Notes: a model not told the origin generated them from the sequence alone. Positions 54,028 to 64,000 are shown, counted from the first letter of the stretch. The stretch: DNA of 64,000 bases from BOG-908 sp964250925 (GCA_964250925.1 CAXUHU010000003.1:1-64000), one strand, 5' to 3'. Made by a program: numbers and translations.

Positions 54028-55550
54028 CCGCCGATCGGTTCCCACACACGGCCGTTGTCGCGCAGCAACGCGTCCGCCTCCTCGGGTCCCTCGCTGCCGC
54101 CGGGATAGGGATGCACGTGGATATGCCCGTCATCCCAGGCGTCCAAGACGGGCTGCACCGCGCCCCAGCCGGCCTCCACGTTGTCGGCGCGCTGGAACAG
54201 CGTGGCGTCGCCGGTCAGGCAGTCGTAAAGCAGCGTTTCGTAGCCGGTGCTCGGCCCCTCGTGGAAATAGTCGGCATAGTTGAAGTTCATGCTGACGCCG
54301 CCCAGCCGCACGCGCGGTCCCGGCACCTTGGCGCTGAACTGCAGGGTGACACCTTCGGTCGGCTGAATGTGCAGGAACAGGATGTTGGGCGTAAGCTTTT
54401 CTACCGGCGTGTCTCGGAACAAGGCGAACGGCGCCTGTTTGAAATGGATACTGATCTCGGTCTGCCGTCGCGCCAGCCGCTTGCCCGTGCGTATGTAGAA
54501 CGGCACGCCGGCCCAACGCCAGTTGTCGATCCCCAGCTTCATGGCAAGGTAGGTCTCGGTGCTGGAATTGCGCTCCACGTCCGGCTCAGCCCGGTAGCCA
54601 GGCACCGTTTGGTCGCCATAATGACCTGCACGATACTGCCCGCGCACCACGTTCTGCACGGCCTGGCGGCCGGAAAGCGGATGGATTGCCTGGATCACCT
54701 TGGCTTTTTCCGAACGCACCGCGTCGGCATCAAATGACGTCGGTGCTTCCATCGCCACCATCGACAGCAACTGAAACAGGTGGTTGGGCACCATGTCGCG
54801 CAACGCACCGGTGCCTTCGTAGAACTTGCCGCGCTGTTCCACACCAACCGTTTCGGCGGCCGTGATCTGCACGTGATCGATGTTGTCGCGCTTCCAGATC
54901 GGCTCGAAGATGCCGTTGGAAAAGCGCAGCGCCATGATGTTCTGCACCGTCTCCTTGCCCAGGTAATGGTCGATCCGATAGATCTGGCACTCGTCCATGC
55001 AGCTCAGAAGCGCCGTGTTCAGCGCACGCGCGCTGCACAGATCGTGGCCGAACGGCTTTTCCACCACCAGGCGGCGAAAACACCCATCCTGCCGCATCAG
55101 CCCCGCAGCATGAAGCTGTTGTGCTAGCGTTTCAAAGAAGCGCGAGGCGGTGGCGCAGTAGAATACGGCGTTGCCGTGGGCGGGCAGGGCCGTCCTCAGC
55201 AGTTCGAAACTGGCTGGATCGGCAAAATCGCCGCGCTGGTAGCTGATCCGGTCGCGCATCCAGCTCCACGCGATTTCGTCCAGAGTCGCTTTGGTGTCGC
55301 CGCGCCGCTCGGTCACGAAATGCGTCATCGCTTCGGTCAGATGCGCGCGAAAGGCATCGTCGTCCATCTCCCGCACATCGACGCCGATGATGCGGAATTC
55401 GTCGGCCAGCAACCCAGCCAAGCGCAGGTTGTAGAGCGCCGGCATCAGCAGCCGGCGCGTCAGATCACCGCCGGCGCCGAAGATGACGAAGCTGCACGGG
55501 GGCGCCTGCGGCGCGCGCGCCAACACCGCGGGGTCGCCCAGCCGCGCCAA
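54024..55550 (-). CDS. zwf: glucose-6-phosphate 1-dehydrogenase
   Basis: A 508-residue enzyme with FVIFGAGGDLTRRLLMPALY (nucleotide site), the substrate motif RIDHYLGKETVQN and EKPFGHDL. It makes 6-phosphogluconolactone and NAD(P)H. The best start is a TTG just behind GGAGGAG; since that site is too close, a GTG eight codons later is an alternative. It lies 26 bp after gnd and overlaps the HAD gene. Confidence 0.95.
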   Translation of the reverse strand: MARLGDPAVLARAPQAPPCSFVIFGAGGDLTRRLLMPALYNLRLAGLLADEFRIIGVDVREMDDDAFRAHLTEAMTHFVTERRGDTKATLDEIAWSWMRDRISYQRGDFADPASFELLRTALPAHGNAVFYCATASRFFETLAQQLHAAGLMRQDGCFRRLVVEKPFGHDLCSARALNTALLSCMDECQIYRIDHYLGKETVQNIMALRFSNGIFEPIWKRDNIDHVQITAAETVGVEQRGKFYEGTGALRDMVPNHLFQLLSMVAMEAPTSFDADAVRSEKAKVIQAIHPLSGRQAVQNVVRGQYRAGHYGDQTVPGYRAEPDVERNSSTETYLAMKLGIDNWRWAGVPFYIRTGKRLARRQTEISIHFKQAPFALFRDTPVEKLTPNILFLHIQPTEGVTLQFSAKVPGPRVRLGGVSMNFNYADYFHEGPSTGYETLLYDCLTGDATLFQRADNVEAGWGAVQPVLDAWDDGHIHVHPYPGGSEGPEEADALLRDNGRVWEPIGG

Positions 55551-55576
55551 CTCCTCCGGCGTATGCAGCCGCGCGT

Positions 55577-56554
55577 TCAGCTGTGCGGCTCCACGTGGCC
55601 GCCGAACTTGTTGCGCATGGCGCTCAGCAGCTTTTCGCCGAACGTGTTGGCCGAGCGCGACCGGAAGCGCGCATACAGCGACGTTGACAACACCGGTACC
55701 GGCACGGATTCCTCGATTGCCGCCTCAACCGTCCAGCGCCCCTCGCCCGAGTCGCTGACCTTGCCAGTGAACTCGGACAGGGTCTCGTTCTCGGCCAGGG
55801 CGGATGCGGTCAGGTCCAGCAGCCAGGACGATACAACGCTGCCACGGCGCCAGACCTCGGCTATATCGGCCACATCCAGCTTGAATCGCTGGTCTTCCGG
55901 CAACTCCGTCGACGCCTTGCCCTGCAGCACGTCGAAACCTTCGGCGTAGGCCTGCATCAAACCGTATTCGATGCCGTTATGAACCATCTTCACGAAGTGC
56001 CCGGAGCCGGCCGGCCCGCAATACATGTAACCCTGCTCCGGCCGCGGATCGCGATTATGCCGCTCCTTCGTGCGCTCCACATCGCCCATGCCCGGCGCCA
56101 GCGTGGCGAAGATCGGGTCGAGCCGCTCCACCACCTCCTTCGGGCCGCCGATCATCATGCAGTAGCCGCGCTCGAGGCCCCACACGCCGCCCGACGTGCC
56201 GACATCGACGTAGTTCAGCCCCTTGTCGCGCAACGAGGCAGCGCGGCGTATGTCGTCCTTGTAGAACGTGTTGCCGCCATCAATGATGGTGTCGCCGGCC
56301 TCCATGTGTTCGATCAGCGTCGCGATCGTCTGCTCGGTGATCTCGCCCGCGGGCAGCATCACCCACACGGCACGCGGCTTTTCCAGGCCACGCAGCAGGT
56401 CGGCAAGGTCGGCGGCACCCACGGCGCCTTCGCCAGCCACGCGCTTCACCGCGTCGGGGCTGTGGTCGTACACCACACAATTATGCCCCGCGCGCATCAG
56501 CCGCAGGCTGATGTTTCCGCCCATACGGCCGAGGCCGATTACGCCGAGTTGCAT
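55577..56554 (-). CDS. gnd: 6-phosphogluconate dehydrogenase, decarboxylating (short form)
   Basis: A 325-residue enzyme starting MQLGVIGLGRMGGNISLRLM with DVGTSGGVWGLERGYCMMIGG and the catalytic HFVKMVHNGIEYG (Lys/His/Asn). It is of the ~330-residue class (GndA/YqeC-like), often NAD-preferring, and not the ~470-residue class. ATG chosen over an in-frame GTG because GGAG is 7-8 nt from it. It makes ribulose-5-phosphate and CO2. Confidence 0.95.
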   Translation of the reverse strand: MQLGVIGLGRMGGNISLRLMRAGHNCVVYDHSPDAVKRVAGEGAVGAADLADLLRGLEKPRAVWVMLPAGEITEQTIATLIEHMEAGDTIIDGGNTFYKDDIRRAASLRDKGLNYVDVGTSGGVWGLERGYCMMIGGPKEVVERLDPIFATLAPGMGDVERTKERHNRDPRPEQGYMYCGPAGSGHFVKMVHNGIEYGLMQAYAEGFDVLQGKASTELPEDQRFKLDVADIAEVWRRGSVVSSWLLDLTASALAENETLSEFTGKVSDSGEGRWTVEAAIEESVPVPVLSTSLYARFRSRSANTFGEKLLSAMRNKFGGHVEPHS

Positions 56555-56674
56555 GCTCACTCTCCGACTGTTGCCGCCTACCGTGCGGTGGGCTGCGCTT
56601 AAACGACCCAGCCTCCTACCGCAGCAAAATGCCTGCCGCCGTGCGCGCGCGGGATGGACTGTTCAAAGCCCGCC

Positions 56675-59557
56675 CTACGCGGCCGATTTCGACAGTGCCT
56701 GCTCCACTGAAGTCGTCAGGGCGGCCAACCCCGCGGCCACATCGGCACCCAGATGCACGCGCAACGCACGCCGGCCACGCTCGGCCAGCACGCCGAAATC
56801 ACCGCGCGCCTGCGCCGCCTTCACCAGACCGAAGGTATAGCCTTCGCCAGGCACCTTCACATCCGCCTTGTCCGCCGCGGTGATCTGCAGGAACACGCCG
56901 CTATTGGGGCCGCCCTTGTATGCTTGGCCGGTCGAATGCAGGAATCGCGGTCCGAATTCTACTACCGTTGCAAGCTGCGTCTTGTCGCGCACCAGCAATC
57001 GCAGCTTCTGCAACTGCCCGATATGCTCGGGATTGCGCTCCACATAGGCGAGGGCGGCCACGTAGTCGCCCTCATGCGCGCGGGCGAAATGCGCGCGCAG
57101 CACTTCTACCAGCGAGCCACCCTGCAGCGCCGCAGCGTTCTTCTCGTCGGCAAACAACTGCACACCGCCGAACGTCGCGAACGGCGCTTCGTCAGGCAGT
57201 TTGCCGGTCTTGCCCGCCGCGTCCGTCAGCTCACGCGTCTTCATCTTGCTGGCCTCGACATCGGGCTGGTCGAAAGCGTCGATCCCGATGATGCTGCCGG
57301 CAACGGCCGTCGCGAATTCCCACAGGAAAAACTGCTGGCCAAGCTCCTGATGCCCGTTCAGCGTCACGGTCACCACGGGCTGGCCCGCTTTCTCCAACGC
57401 CTTGATGGCAGCATCCTGCGTGGCATCGGCCGCGTCGTCGGCCTTCAGATAGGCGAACAGCCGGTCCTTGCCGTAGAGTTCGGGCGCGCCCAGCGTCTCC
57501 CCATCGATCGGCACCAAACCGCGCCCCAACTTGCCGGTGCTTTCGGCCAGCAACTGCTCCAGCCACGCGCCCAGGTCGGACACGCCGGGAGATGCGACGA
57601 TGGTTACCTTGTCGTGCCCGGCCCGCTGCGCTTCACCCATAATCGTGCCCAGCACGACGCCAGGGTTGGCAGCCGGCGGCGTGCCGGCCGAGCAGCTATG
57701 CACCATCCGGATCGTCGACTGCAGGAACGTGCGCACGTCGATACCGATGGCGGCAGCAGGCACCAAGCCGAAATTGGACAGCACGGAGTAGCGGCCGCCG
57801 ATCTCCGGGTTGCCGTAGAAAATCTTCCAGAAGCCGTCGCCTTCGGCAACTGTCTGCATGTGCGAGCCGGGATCGGTCACCGCCACGAAATGGTGCCCCG
57901 CCTTCTCCGCGCCTATCGCCTCCTGCATGCGCGCCCAAAAATACGCCTTCAGGATGTTCGGCTCCAGCGTGCCGCCGGATTTGCTCGACACGATCACCAG
58001 CGTCTTGGGCAAATCGACCGCGTCTTCGAACGTTTTGATCTGCTGCGGATCGGTGCTGTCCAGCACGTGCAGCTTAGGCCAGCCCGCCCGTTGGCCGAAC
58101 GTCTTGCCGAACACTTCCGGCCCCAGGCTGGAACCGCCCATGCCCAACAGAAGCACGTCGGTAAAGCCCGCCGCCTTCACGTCGTCCTGAAAGGCGAGCA
58201 GCTCGTCCACATGGTCAAGACGTTCGCGGGCGATGTCCAGCCAGCCCAGCCACTTGGCTTCCGGGCCGTTCGTCCACAGCGAAGCATCATGAGCCCACAA
58301 CTTGCGTACGGACCCCTCGTGCCGCCAACGGTCCAGCGTGGCGTCCACGGCGCCGTCCAGCGGTTCGGGAAGGCTGTAGTGCAGACTGGCAATCGTGCTG
58401 CCCAACAGTGCCGCCCGCTTCTTGGCCACCGCCAGCAGCAACGCATCGGCCGCTTCTGCGAACAGCTGCACGCCGTCATCGACCAGCTGCTTCGTCACGC
58501 CCTCCAGATCGAGGCCGAGGCGCTCTGCCTCTGCAAGCACGTGACGTGCCTGATCGACGTTCTCGGTCAACGACGCTCGCACATGGCCGTGGTCGCGGAA
58601 CGCATCCATCGTTGCTGGCGGTATCGTGTCCACCGTGTCGCGGCCGATAAGCTCCTCAACGTAGAGCACGTCGCTGTACGCCTTGTCCTTTACGCCCGTG
58701 CTGGCCCAAAGCAGGCGCTGCGGGTTGGCACCGGCGGCGGCCAGTGTCTTCCAGCGCTCGCTGGCAATCATGTCCTGGTAATAGACGTAAGCCACTTTCG
58801 CGTTCGCGATGGCAACCTTGCCGCGCAATGCGCGCAACGCATCGGCATCCTTGTCGCCGGCAGCCAGCCGCTCATCGATCTTCTTGTCGATCTGAGTGTC
58901 GATACGGCTGACGAAGAAGCTTGCCACGCTGGACAGGTGGCTGATGTCCTGCCCCTTGGCGTGGCGGTCCTCCAGGCCGGCGAGGTAGGATTCGGAAACG
59001 TTCTTGTAGCTGTCGATGGAGAACAGCAGCGTCACGTTGATGTTGATGCCCTCGGCGATCAGGACGCGTATCGCGGGCACACCCTGCGTCGTACCCGGCA
59101 CCTTCACCATCAGGTTCGGCCGGTCCACCCATTTGTGCAGGCGACGCGCTTCGGTGATCGTGTCGTCCGTCTTCAACGCCAAATAGGGCGAGACCTCCAG
59201 GCTGACATAGCCGTCCAAGCCCTTCGTCCGCTCAAACACCGGCCTCAACACGTCGGCCACGTGCTGGATGTCGGCCACCGCCATCGTCTCGTAGATGTCC
59301 TGCACATCGTGCTCGCCGCCGGCGGCAAGCTGCTTGAACTCCTCGTCGTAATCCGTCCCGTGGCCCATCGCCTTCTCGAAGATCGACGGGTTGGAGGTCA
59401 CGCCGCCCAACCCGTCCGTCTCGACCAGCTTCTGCAGGCTGCCATCCAGGATGAAGCCGCGTCGCACGAAATCCAGCCAGGGCGACTGGCCTTCGCTCAG
59501 CAGCTGCTTGACGGGGTTGGCCTGCTGGGCAGCCTGTGAATGGACGACCGTATCCAT
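56675..59557 (-). CDS. tal-pgi: bifunctional transaldolase / glucose-6-phosphate isomerase
   Basis: A 960-residue fusion. Residues about 1-385 are transaldolase (DGLGGVTSNPSIFEKAMGHG, KVPGTTQGVPAIRVLI, and IANAKVAYVYYQDM with the Schiff-base Lys). Residues about 395-960 are phosphoglucose isomerase (DVLLLGMGGSSLGPEVFGK, VIVSSKSGGTLEPN). This fusion is known from acetic acid bacteria and some others and joins the non-oxidative pentose pathway to hexose phosphate. Shine-Dalgarno AGAGGA; it starts 15 bp after the tkt stop. Confidence 0.95.
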   Translation of the reverse strand: MDTVVHSQAAQQANPVKQLLSEGQSPWLDFVRRGFILDGSLQKLVETDGLGGVTSNPSIFEKAMGHGTDYDEEFKQLAAGGEHDVQDIYETMAVADIQHVADVLRPVFERTKGLDGYVSLEVSPYLALKTDDTITEARRLHKWVDRPNLMVKVPGTTQGVPAIRVLIAEGININVTLLFSIDSYKNVSESYLAGLEDRHAKGQDISHLSSVASFFVSRIDTQIDKKIDERLAAGDKDADALRALRGKVAIANAKVAYVYYQDMIASERWKTLAAAGANPQRLLWASTGVKDKAYSDVLYVEELIGRDTVDTIPPATMDAFRDHGHVRASLTENVDQARHVLAEAERLGLDLEGVTKQLVDDGVQLFAEAADALLLAVAKKRAALLGSTIASLHYSLPEPLDGAVDATLDRWRHEGSVRKLWAHDASLWTNGPEAKWLGWLDIARERLDHVDELLAFQDDVKAAGFTDVLLLGMGGSSLGPEVFGKTFGQRAGWPKLHVLDSTDPQQIKTFEDAVDLPKTLVIVSSKSGGTLEPNILKAYFWARMQEAIGAEKAGHHFVAVTDPGSHMQTVAEGDGFWKIFYGNPEIGGRYSVLSNFGLVPAAAIGIDVRTFLQSTIRMVHSCSAGTPPAANPGVVLGTIMGEAQRAGHDKVTIVASPGVSDLGAWLEQLLAESTGKLGRGLVPIDGETLGAPELYGKDRLFAYLKADDAADATQDAAIKALEKAGQPVVTVTLNGHQELGQQFFLWEFATAVAGSIIGIDAFDQPDVEASKMKTRELTDAAGKTGKLPDEAPFATFGGVQLFADEKNAAALQGGSLVEVLRAHFARAHEGDYVAALAYVERNPEHIGQLQKLRLLVRDKTQLATVVEFGPRFLHSTGQAYKGGPNSGVFLQITAADKADVKVPGEGYTFGLVKAAQARGDFGVLAERGRRALRVHLGADVAAGLAALTTSVEQALSKSAA

Positions 59558-59572
59558 GGCGAAATCCTCTCG

Positions 59573-61684
59573 TTACGTGCGGCCGGCCTGTTTGCGGGCG
59601 GCCTCGGCCACGGCATCAGGCGTGAACCCGAACTTCTTCTGCAGGGCGGCCAAGGGTGCGGAGGCACCGAAGGTGTGCATGCCGATTGCGGCCCCCGTGC
59701 TGCCAATGTAGCGGTCCCAGCCAATGGTGCTGCCCTGTTCCACCGAGACGCGCCCGGTAACATGGGGCGGCAAAACGCTGTGGCGGTACTCGGCCGGCTG
59801 GTCCTCGAACAGTTCCCAGCTCGGGAAGCTGACCACCCGGGCGCGTATGCCCTCGCCGGTCAGCGTCTCGTAGGCGCCGACGGCCAGGCTCACCTCGCTG
59901 CCGGTTGCCATCAGGATCACCTCCGGTTCCCCACCGCCCGGCGGGTCGGCCAGGATGTAGGCACCGTGCTTCAGGCCCGAAGCAGGCGCGTATTTTTCGC
60001 GGTCCAGCGTCGGCAAAGCCTGGCGGGACAGAATCAGGCAGGCGGGCTGTTCCTTGAGCGTCATCACGTGACGCCAGGCTTCGGCCACCTCGTTGGCGTC
60101 GCCCGGGCGCAGCACAATCATTCCGGGGATGCCCCGCAGCGAAACCAGCTGCTCGATGGGCTGGTGCGTCGGCCCGTCCTCGCCCACGCCGATGCTGTCA
60201 TGGGTGAAGATGTAGACGACCGGCAGCTCCATGATTGCCGACAACCGGATTGGCGGCTTCATGTAGTCCGAGAAAATGAGAAAGCCCGACCCGTAGGACC
60301 GTAGGGCGGACAGGGCCAGCCCGTTGCAGATCGACCCCATCGCATGCTCGCGTATGCCGAAATGAAGGTTCCGACCACCGTAATTATCGGCCTCGAAGCT
60401 GTTGGCCCCCTGAAACGTCATGTTGCTCTTGGTCGAGGGCGCGAGGTCTGCCGCACCACCGATCATCCACGGCACGTGCGGGGCGATGGCGTTAAGCACC
60501 TTCTGTGACGAATCGCGCGAGGCGACCCCCTTGGCGTCGGCAGGGAAGCTCGGTATCTCGGAATCCCAGCCGTCCGGCAGGGTGTGCTGGTTCATCATCT
60601 CCAGCTCGGCCGCCAGTTCCGGATAATCTTTCTTGTAGCCGTCCATCAGCTTGTGCCAGGCCGCGTGCAACCCCGCGCCGCGCTTGCCGATACCCTCGGC
60701 AAAATGGTCGTAAACGCCGTCCGGCACCAGGAACGAGGACTCTTCCGGCCAGCCATAGGCTCGCTTGGCGCCGCGGATCTCCTCCTCACCCAGCGGCTCT
60801 CCATGCGCCTTGTTCGTGCCGGCTTTTTTGGGAGCGCCGTAGCCGATTGTGCTGGTCACCCGGATGAAGCTCGGCCGGTCGGTCACCGTCTTGGCCTCCG
60901 CAATCGCCCGGCCCATGGCGTCCAAGTCGTTGGCGTCGTCCACGTGCTGCACGTGCCAGCCATAGGCGGCAAAGCGCGCCGGCACGTCCTCGTCGAAGGC
61001 GAGGTCCGTGCCACCCTCGATGGTGATGTGGTTGCTGTCGTAGATCCAGGTCAGGTTGCCCAGCCGCAGATGCGCCGCTGTGGAGGCCGACTCGCTGCTT
61101 ATCCCCTCCATCATGTCGCCGTCGCCGGCCAGCACGTAGACGTGGTGGTTAAACACCTCATAGCCCGGCTTGTTGTAGCGGCTGGCGAGGTAGCGTTCGG
61201 CCATCGCCAACCCAACGGAATTGCCGCAACCCTGGCCCAAAGGCCCGGTCGTCGTCTCGACACCGGATGTCATGCGGTACTCGGGGTGGCCAGGCGTCTT
61301 GCTGTCGAGTTGTCGAAACTTCTTGAGGTCATCGATCGTCAGCGCCGGGCCGCTCGTGTCCTCGTGCTCGTTGACCGCCCGCATGCCCGTCAGGTGAATG
61401 AGCGAGTACAACAGCATGGATGCATGGCCGACCGACAGCACGAACCGGTCGCGGTTCGGCCAGTTCGGATCGGCGGGGTCGAAATTGAGAAAGTGCTGCC
61501 ACAGCGTATAGGCCACCGGCGCCATGGCCATCGGCGTGCCGGGATGGCCGGAGTTAGCTTTCTGGACAGCATCCATCGACAGGGTGCGTATGGTGTTGAT
61601 GCAGAGCAGGTCGATGTCACCGCCCTTCTCTTGGGCCGCTTGTTGCGAAGCGTCCATCGAAGCCGATACGTGGTCTGGTGACAT
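59573..61684 (-). CDS. tkt: transketolase
   Basis: A 703-residue thiamine-diphosphate enzyme with ANSGHPGTPMAMAPVAYTLW, the ThDP site GDGDMMEGISSESA, and THDSIGVGEDGPTHQPIEQL. It moves two-carbon units between sugar phosphates. AGGAG precedes the ATG. It is the first gene of the pentose-phosphate operon; the promoter should lie in the 127 bp upstream. Confidence 0.97.
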   Translation of the reverse strand: MSPDHVSASMDASQQAAQEKGGDIDLLCINTIRTLSMDAVQKANSGHPGTPMAMAPVAYTLWQHFLNFDPADPNWPNRDRFVLSVGHASMLLYSLIHLTGMRAVNEHEDTSGPALTIDDLKKFRQLDSKTPGHPEYRMTSGVETTTGPLGQGCGNSVGLAMAERYLASRYNKPGYEVFNHHVYVLAGDGDMMEGISSESASTAAHLRLGNLTWIYDSNHITIEGGTDLAFDEDVPARFAAYGWHVQHVDDANDLDAMGRAIAEAKTVTDRPSFIRVTSTIGYGAPKKAGTNKAHGEPLGEEEIRGAKRAYGWPEESSFLVPDGVYDHFAEGIGKRGAGLHAAWHKLMDGYKKDYPELAAELEMMNQHTLPDGWDSEIPSFPADAKGVASRDSSQKVLNAIAPHVPWMIGGAADLAPSTKSNMTFQGANSFEADNYGGRNLHFGIREHAMGSICNGLALSALRSYGSGFLIFSDYMKPPIRLSAIMELPVVYIFTHDSIGVGEDGPTHQPIEQLVSLRGIPGMIVLRPGDANEVAEAWRHVMTLKEQPACLILSRQALPTLDREKYAPASGLKHGAYILADPPGGGEPEVILMATGSEVSLAVGAYETLTGEGIRARVVSFPSWELFEDQPAEYRHSVLPPHVTGRVSVEQGSTIGWDRYIGSTGAAIGMHTFGASAPLAALQKKFGFTPDAVAEAARKQAGRT

Positions 61685-61811
61685 GCTCTCTCCTGGCCGT
61701 TGCGGCTTTGACGGTTATCCCTGAGCGCAGTCTATAGGCGGGCTTGGCTCCCGGCTATTCCACCTTATGCGGACCAGACGCGTGCGCCCGCGGGTAGTTG
61801 CACCGGCAACC

Positions 61812-64000
61812 TCATTCCGCCGGCTGCCGCGCCACGGCCTGTTGGGCGGGCGGTGCCAAGCCGAGCCGCTGTTTGATCCGCTCGCGCCCGGTCTGAAACG
61901 TCACATACAGCATCGGAATTAGGAAGATGCCGATGGCGCTCGCGGCAAGCATGCCGGCAAACACCGGGGTACCCACGTCGCGTCGGCTGATCTCGGCCGC
62001 CCCGCTTGCAATGACAAGCGGCACCAAGCCCAGCACGAAGGCGACCGACGTCATCATGACGGCGCGGAACCGGGTCTGTGCGCCCAATGCCGCAGCCTCG
62101 GCGATCGGCACGCCACGCTCCCGCTGGTCCTTGGCAAACTCGACGATCAGGATGCCGTTCTTGGCCGCCAGGGCGATCAGCACGACCAAGCCGATCTGCG
62201 CGTAGAGGTCCAGCGACAGACCAGCCACGGAAATGCCGATCAGCGAGCCGAGCACGCCTACCGCGACCGACAGCAGCACCGGAATGGGAATTACCCAGCT
62301 CTCGTACAGCCCGACCAGGAACAGGTAGGCGAACAGGATGGCGAGCGCCAGGATCGTGCCGGTCTGCCCAGCGGCGGCCACCTCCTGAAAGGCGGTACCG
62401 GTCCATTCGTAGCCGTAGCCGGCCGGCAGCGTGCGTGCCGAGACGTCCGCCATGGCGGCGATGGACTGTCCGGACGAGACGCCCGGCGCGGGCGAGCCGT
62501 TGACGGTGACCGAACGGTAATTGTTGTAACGGTTGATGATCTGCGGACCAAGCTTGATGCGGACCTCGGCGATCGAGCGCAACGGCACCATCTCGTTGAC
62601 GCGGTTTCGTATGTAGATTTGCCACAGGGCTGGTATGTCGCTGCGGTCGAACGCCTCGCCTTCGATGTTCACCTGCCACACGCGGCCATACAGGTTGAAG
62701 TTGTTGATGTAGTTGCCGCCCAGCGTAGCGCTCAAGGTGTCGAACACGTCCGACATGTTCAGTCCCAGCGCCTGCGCTTTTTCACGGTCGATGTCGAGGA
62801 ACAGCGAGGGATTGCTGGCCGAGAACGTGGAGAACACCTGGCCGAGACGATGGTCGCCCCGAGCGGCGGCGAGCAGCCCGTTCAGCGTGCTGTTGATCGC
62901 ACTCGGGTCCTGCCCCTCCAGCGCGTCCAACTGGTACTCGAAGCCACCCACCGTCCCCAGCCCGATGATCGGCGGCAGGTTGACGGCGATCACGTTGGCC
63001 GAGCGAATATGCGCGCCCATGCCGAATACCTGGCGTATCATCGCCGCCACCTGTGTCTTCGCCGTGGTCCGGTCGGCGAAGGATTTCAGGCGGACGAACA
63101 TGAAGCCGTTGTTGGATTCCTGCGCGTTGTCCAGGATGGAGAAACCGACGATGGCGAACGTGTCCTGCACGCCCGCCATTCTGATGACGTTGCGTTCGAC
63201 TTGGCTCACCACCTCGCTGGTGCGCGCCAGCGAGGCCCCGTCCGGCAGCTGCATGGACACGAAAAATCCGCCCTGGTCCTCGCTGGGCAGGAAGCCCGAG
63301 GGCGTGATGCTGGCCAGCCCGAAGATGCCGCCGGCGCACAGCGCGATAGCGACGAGGGCCAGTGAGGAACGCCGGATCAGCCGGCGCACGATGCTGGTGT
63401 AACCGTCGCGCGTGTGGTCGATGCCGCGCAGTATGCGGGCCAGTATGCCGTGCTTGGCTTCTGCCCGGGGTTTTAGGAACATGCCGCACAGAGCGGGCGA
63501 CAAGGTCAGCGCGTTCAGCGCCGAGATCAGCATGGCCGCCGAAATCGTCACCGCGAACTGCTTGAACAGCACGCCCGAAATGCCCGGAATGAAGCCGATC
63601 GGCACGAACACCGACAGCAGCACCAGGGTGATCGCGATGATCGGCGCGGTGATCTGCCGCATCGCCTCCTTCACCGAGTCCCGCGGGTCCCAATCGGGAT
63701 GCTCTTCGATCACCCGCTCCACGTTCTCGACCACCACGATCGCGTCGTCGACCACGATGCCGATCGCGAGCACCATGGCCAGCAGCGTCACCGTGTTGGC
63801 CGAAAACCCCAACGCCAGCAGCACGGCAAAGGCACCGATCAGGCTGACCGGCACGGCGATGGTCGGGATGATGGTGGCGCGTAGATTGCCCAGGAACAGG
63901 AACACCACGATCACGACCAGCACGAAAGCTTCGCCCAGCGTCTTCAGCACTTCGGCGATCGTGTCGGTTACGAACAGCGTGGAGTTCCAGGTCACCTGGT
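61812..64000 (-). CDS. RND efflux pump inner-membrane permease (AcrB/HAE1-like), partial
   Basis: The C-terminal ~729 residues of an RND transporter; the N-terminal ~300 are beyond the window edge. Visible features are the proton-relay helix with LAIGIVVDDAIVVVENVERV, the HAE1 signature, several membrane helices, and a large periplasmic loop. It exports drugs, solvents or bile-like compounds through a tripartite pump. The membrane-fusion partner is expected upstream, outside the window. It ends 127 bp before tkt. Confidence 0.93.
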   Translation of the reverse strand, partial: QVTWNSTLFVTDTIAEVLKTLGEAFVLVVIVVFLFLGNLRATIIPTIAVPVSLIGAFAVLLALGFSANTVTLLAMVLAIGIVVDDAIVVVENVERVIEEHPDWDPRDSVKEAMRQITAPIIAITLVLLSVFVPIGFIPGISGVLFKQFAVTISAAMLISALNALTLSPALCGMFLKPRAEAKHGILARILRGIDHTRDGYTSIVRRLIRRSSLALVAIALCAGGIFGLASITPSGFLPSEDQGGFFVSMQLPDGASLARTSEVVSQVERNVIRMAGVQDTFAIVGFSILDNAQESNNGFMFVRLKSFADRTTAKTQVAAMIRQVFGMGAHIRSANVIAVNLPPIIGLGTVGGFEYQLDALEGQDPSAINSTLNGLLAAARGDHRLGQVFSTFSASNPSLFLDIDREKAQALGLNMSDVFDTLSATLGGNYINNFNLYGRVWQVNIEGEAFDRSDIPALWQIYIRNRVNEMVPLRSIAEVRIKLGPQIINRYNNYRSVTVNGSPAPGVSSGQSIAAMADVSARTLPAGYGYEWTGTAFQEVAAAGQTGTILALAILFAYLFLVGLYESWVIPIPVLLSVAVGVLGSLIGISVAGLSLDLYAQIGLVVLIALAAKNGILIVEFAKDQRERGVPIAEAAALGAQTRFRAVMMTSVAFVLGLVPLVIASGAAEISRRDVGTPVFAGMLAASAIGIFLIPMLYVTFQTGRERIKQRLGLAPPAQQAVARQPAE

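Noticed and set aside
56753..59539. A 928-codon open frame on the plus strand opposite tal-pgi
   Set aside because: It mirrors the real gene in the antisense frame, as is usual at high G+C, and its sequence has no domain-like pattern.

Overview
The window is a high-GC alphaproteobacterial chromosome segment, most likely from the Acetobacteraceae (acetic acid bacteria and relatives). The placement rests on a fused transaldolase/glucose-6-phosphate isomerase gene inside a compact pentose-phosphate operon (tkt, tal-pgi, gnd, zwf, two HAD phosphatases, pgl, cysQ), on the aroA-cmk-rpsA / sppA-ihfB-lapA-trpF order, and on AT-rich intergenic hairpins of a kind I associate with this family. This is an inference from family and gene-order knowledge; no search was run.

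Layout. 1-8.7 kb: two divergent sulfotransferase-like genes, a TPR protein with a C-terminal Cys-containing domain, and an FkbH-like / acyl carrier protein / acyl-AMP ligase module that looks like a small acyl-transfer pathway. 8.8-17.8 kb: bcp peroxiredoxin and glnE, a divergent AsmA-like protein, then a glycosyltransferase coupled to a GDP-mannose dehydrogenase-like gene. 17.9-26.3 kb: pmbA, M16 peptidase and thrC in a tightly overlapped operon, small conserved genes, a pterin carbinolamine dehydratase, a small zincin, a decayed Uma2-type gene, an OFA-type MFS transporter interrupted only by an assembly gap, and an epimerase. 26.4-29.7 kb: glmU and glmS.

The main discovery is at 29675-39722: a 10,048-bp Tn7-like element inserted 23 bp after the glmS stop codon, the classic attTn7 position. 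It has matching ends (TGTTCCGGAC...), a perfect 5-bp target duplication (ACTTC), and Tn7-like asymmetric arrays of a 12-bp motif: closely packed at the glmS-proximal end and widely spaced at the distal end. No tnsA-E gene is visible inside, so it appears to be a cargo-only, non-autonomous or decayed element. The cargo is an AT-rich membrane protein and a DUF6471-like gene, a cyclic-nucleotide-domain/thioredoxin-reductase-like fusion, a LysR-headed operon (two SnoaL-like proteins, SMP-30-like, metallo-beta-lactamase fold, F420/NADP-type reductase, and a deleted SDR), a MAPEG protein, and several broken genes (NAD(P)-binding mosaic, SRAP remnant).

39.8-44.3 kb, just outside the element, is a copper-handling cluster (a small exported His-containing protein, an outer-membrane-like protein, CopC, a CopD-cytochrome c fusion, and a SCO1-like protein). 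44.3-50.8 kb is the conserved housekeeping block trpF, lapA, ihfB, sppA, rpsA, cmk, aroA. 50.9-61.7 kb is cysQ and the pentose-phosphate operon, all on the minus strand. The window ends inside an RND efflux pump gene cut by the right edge.
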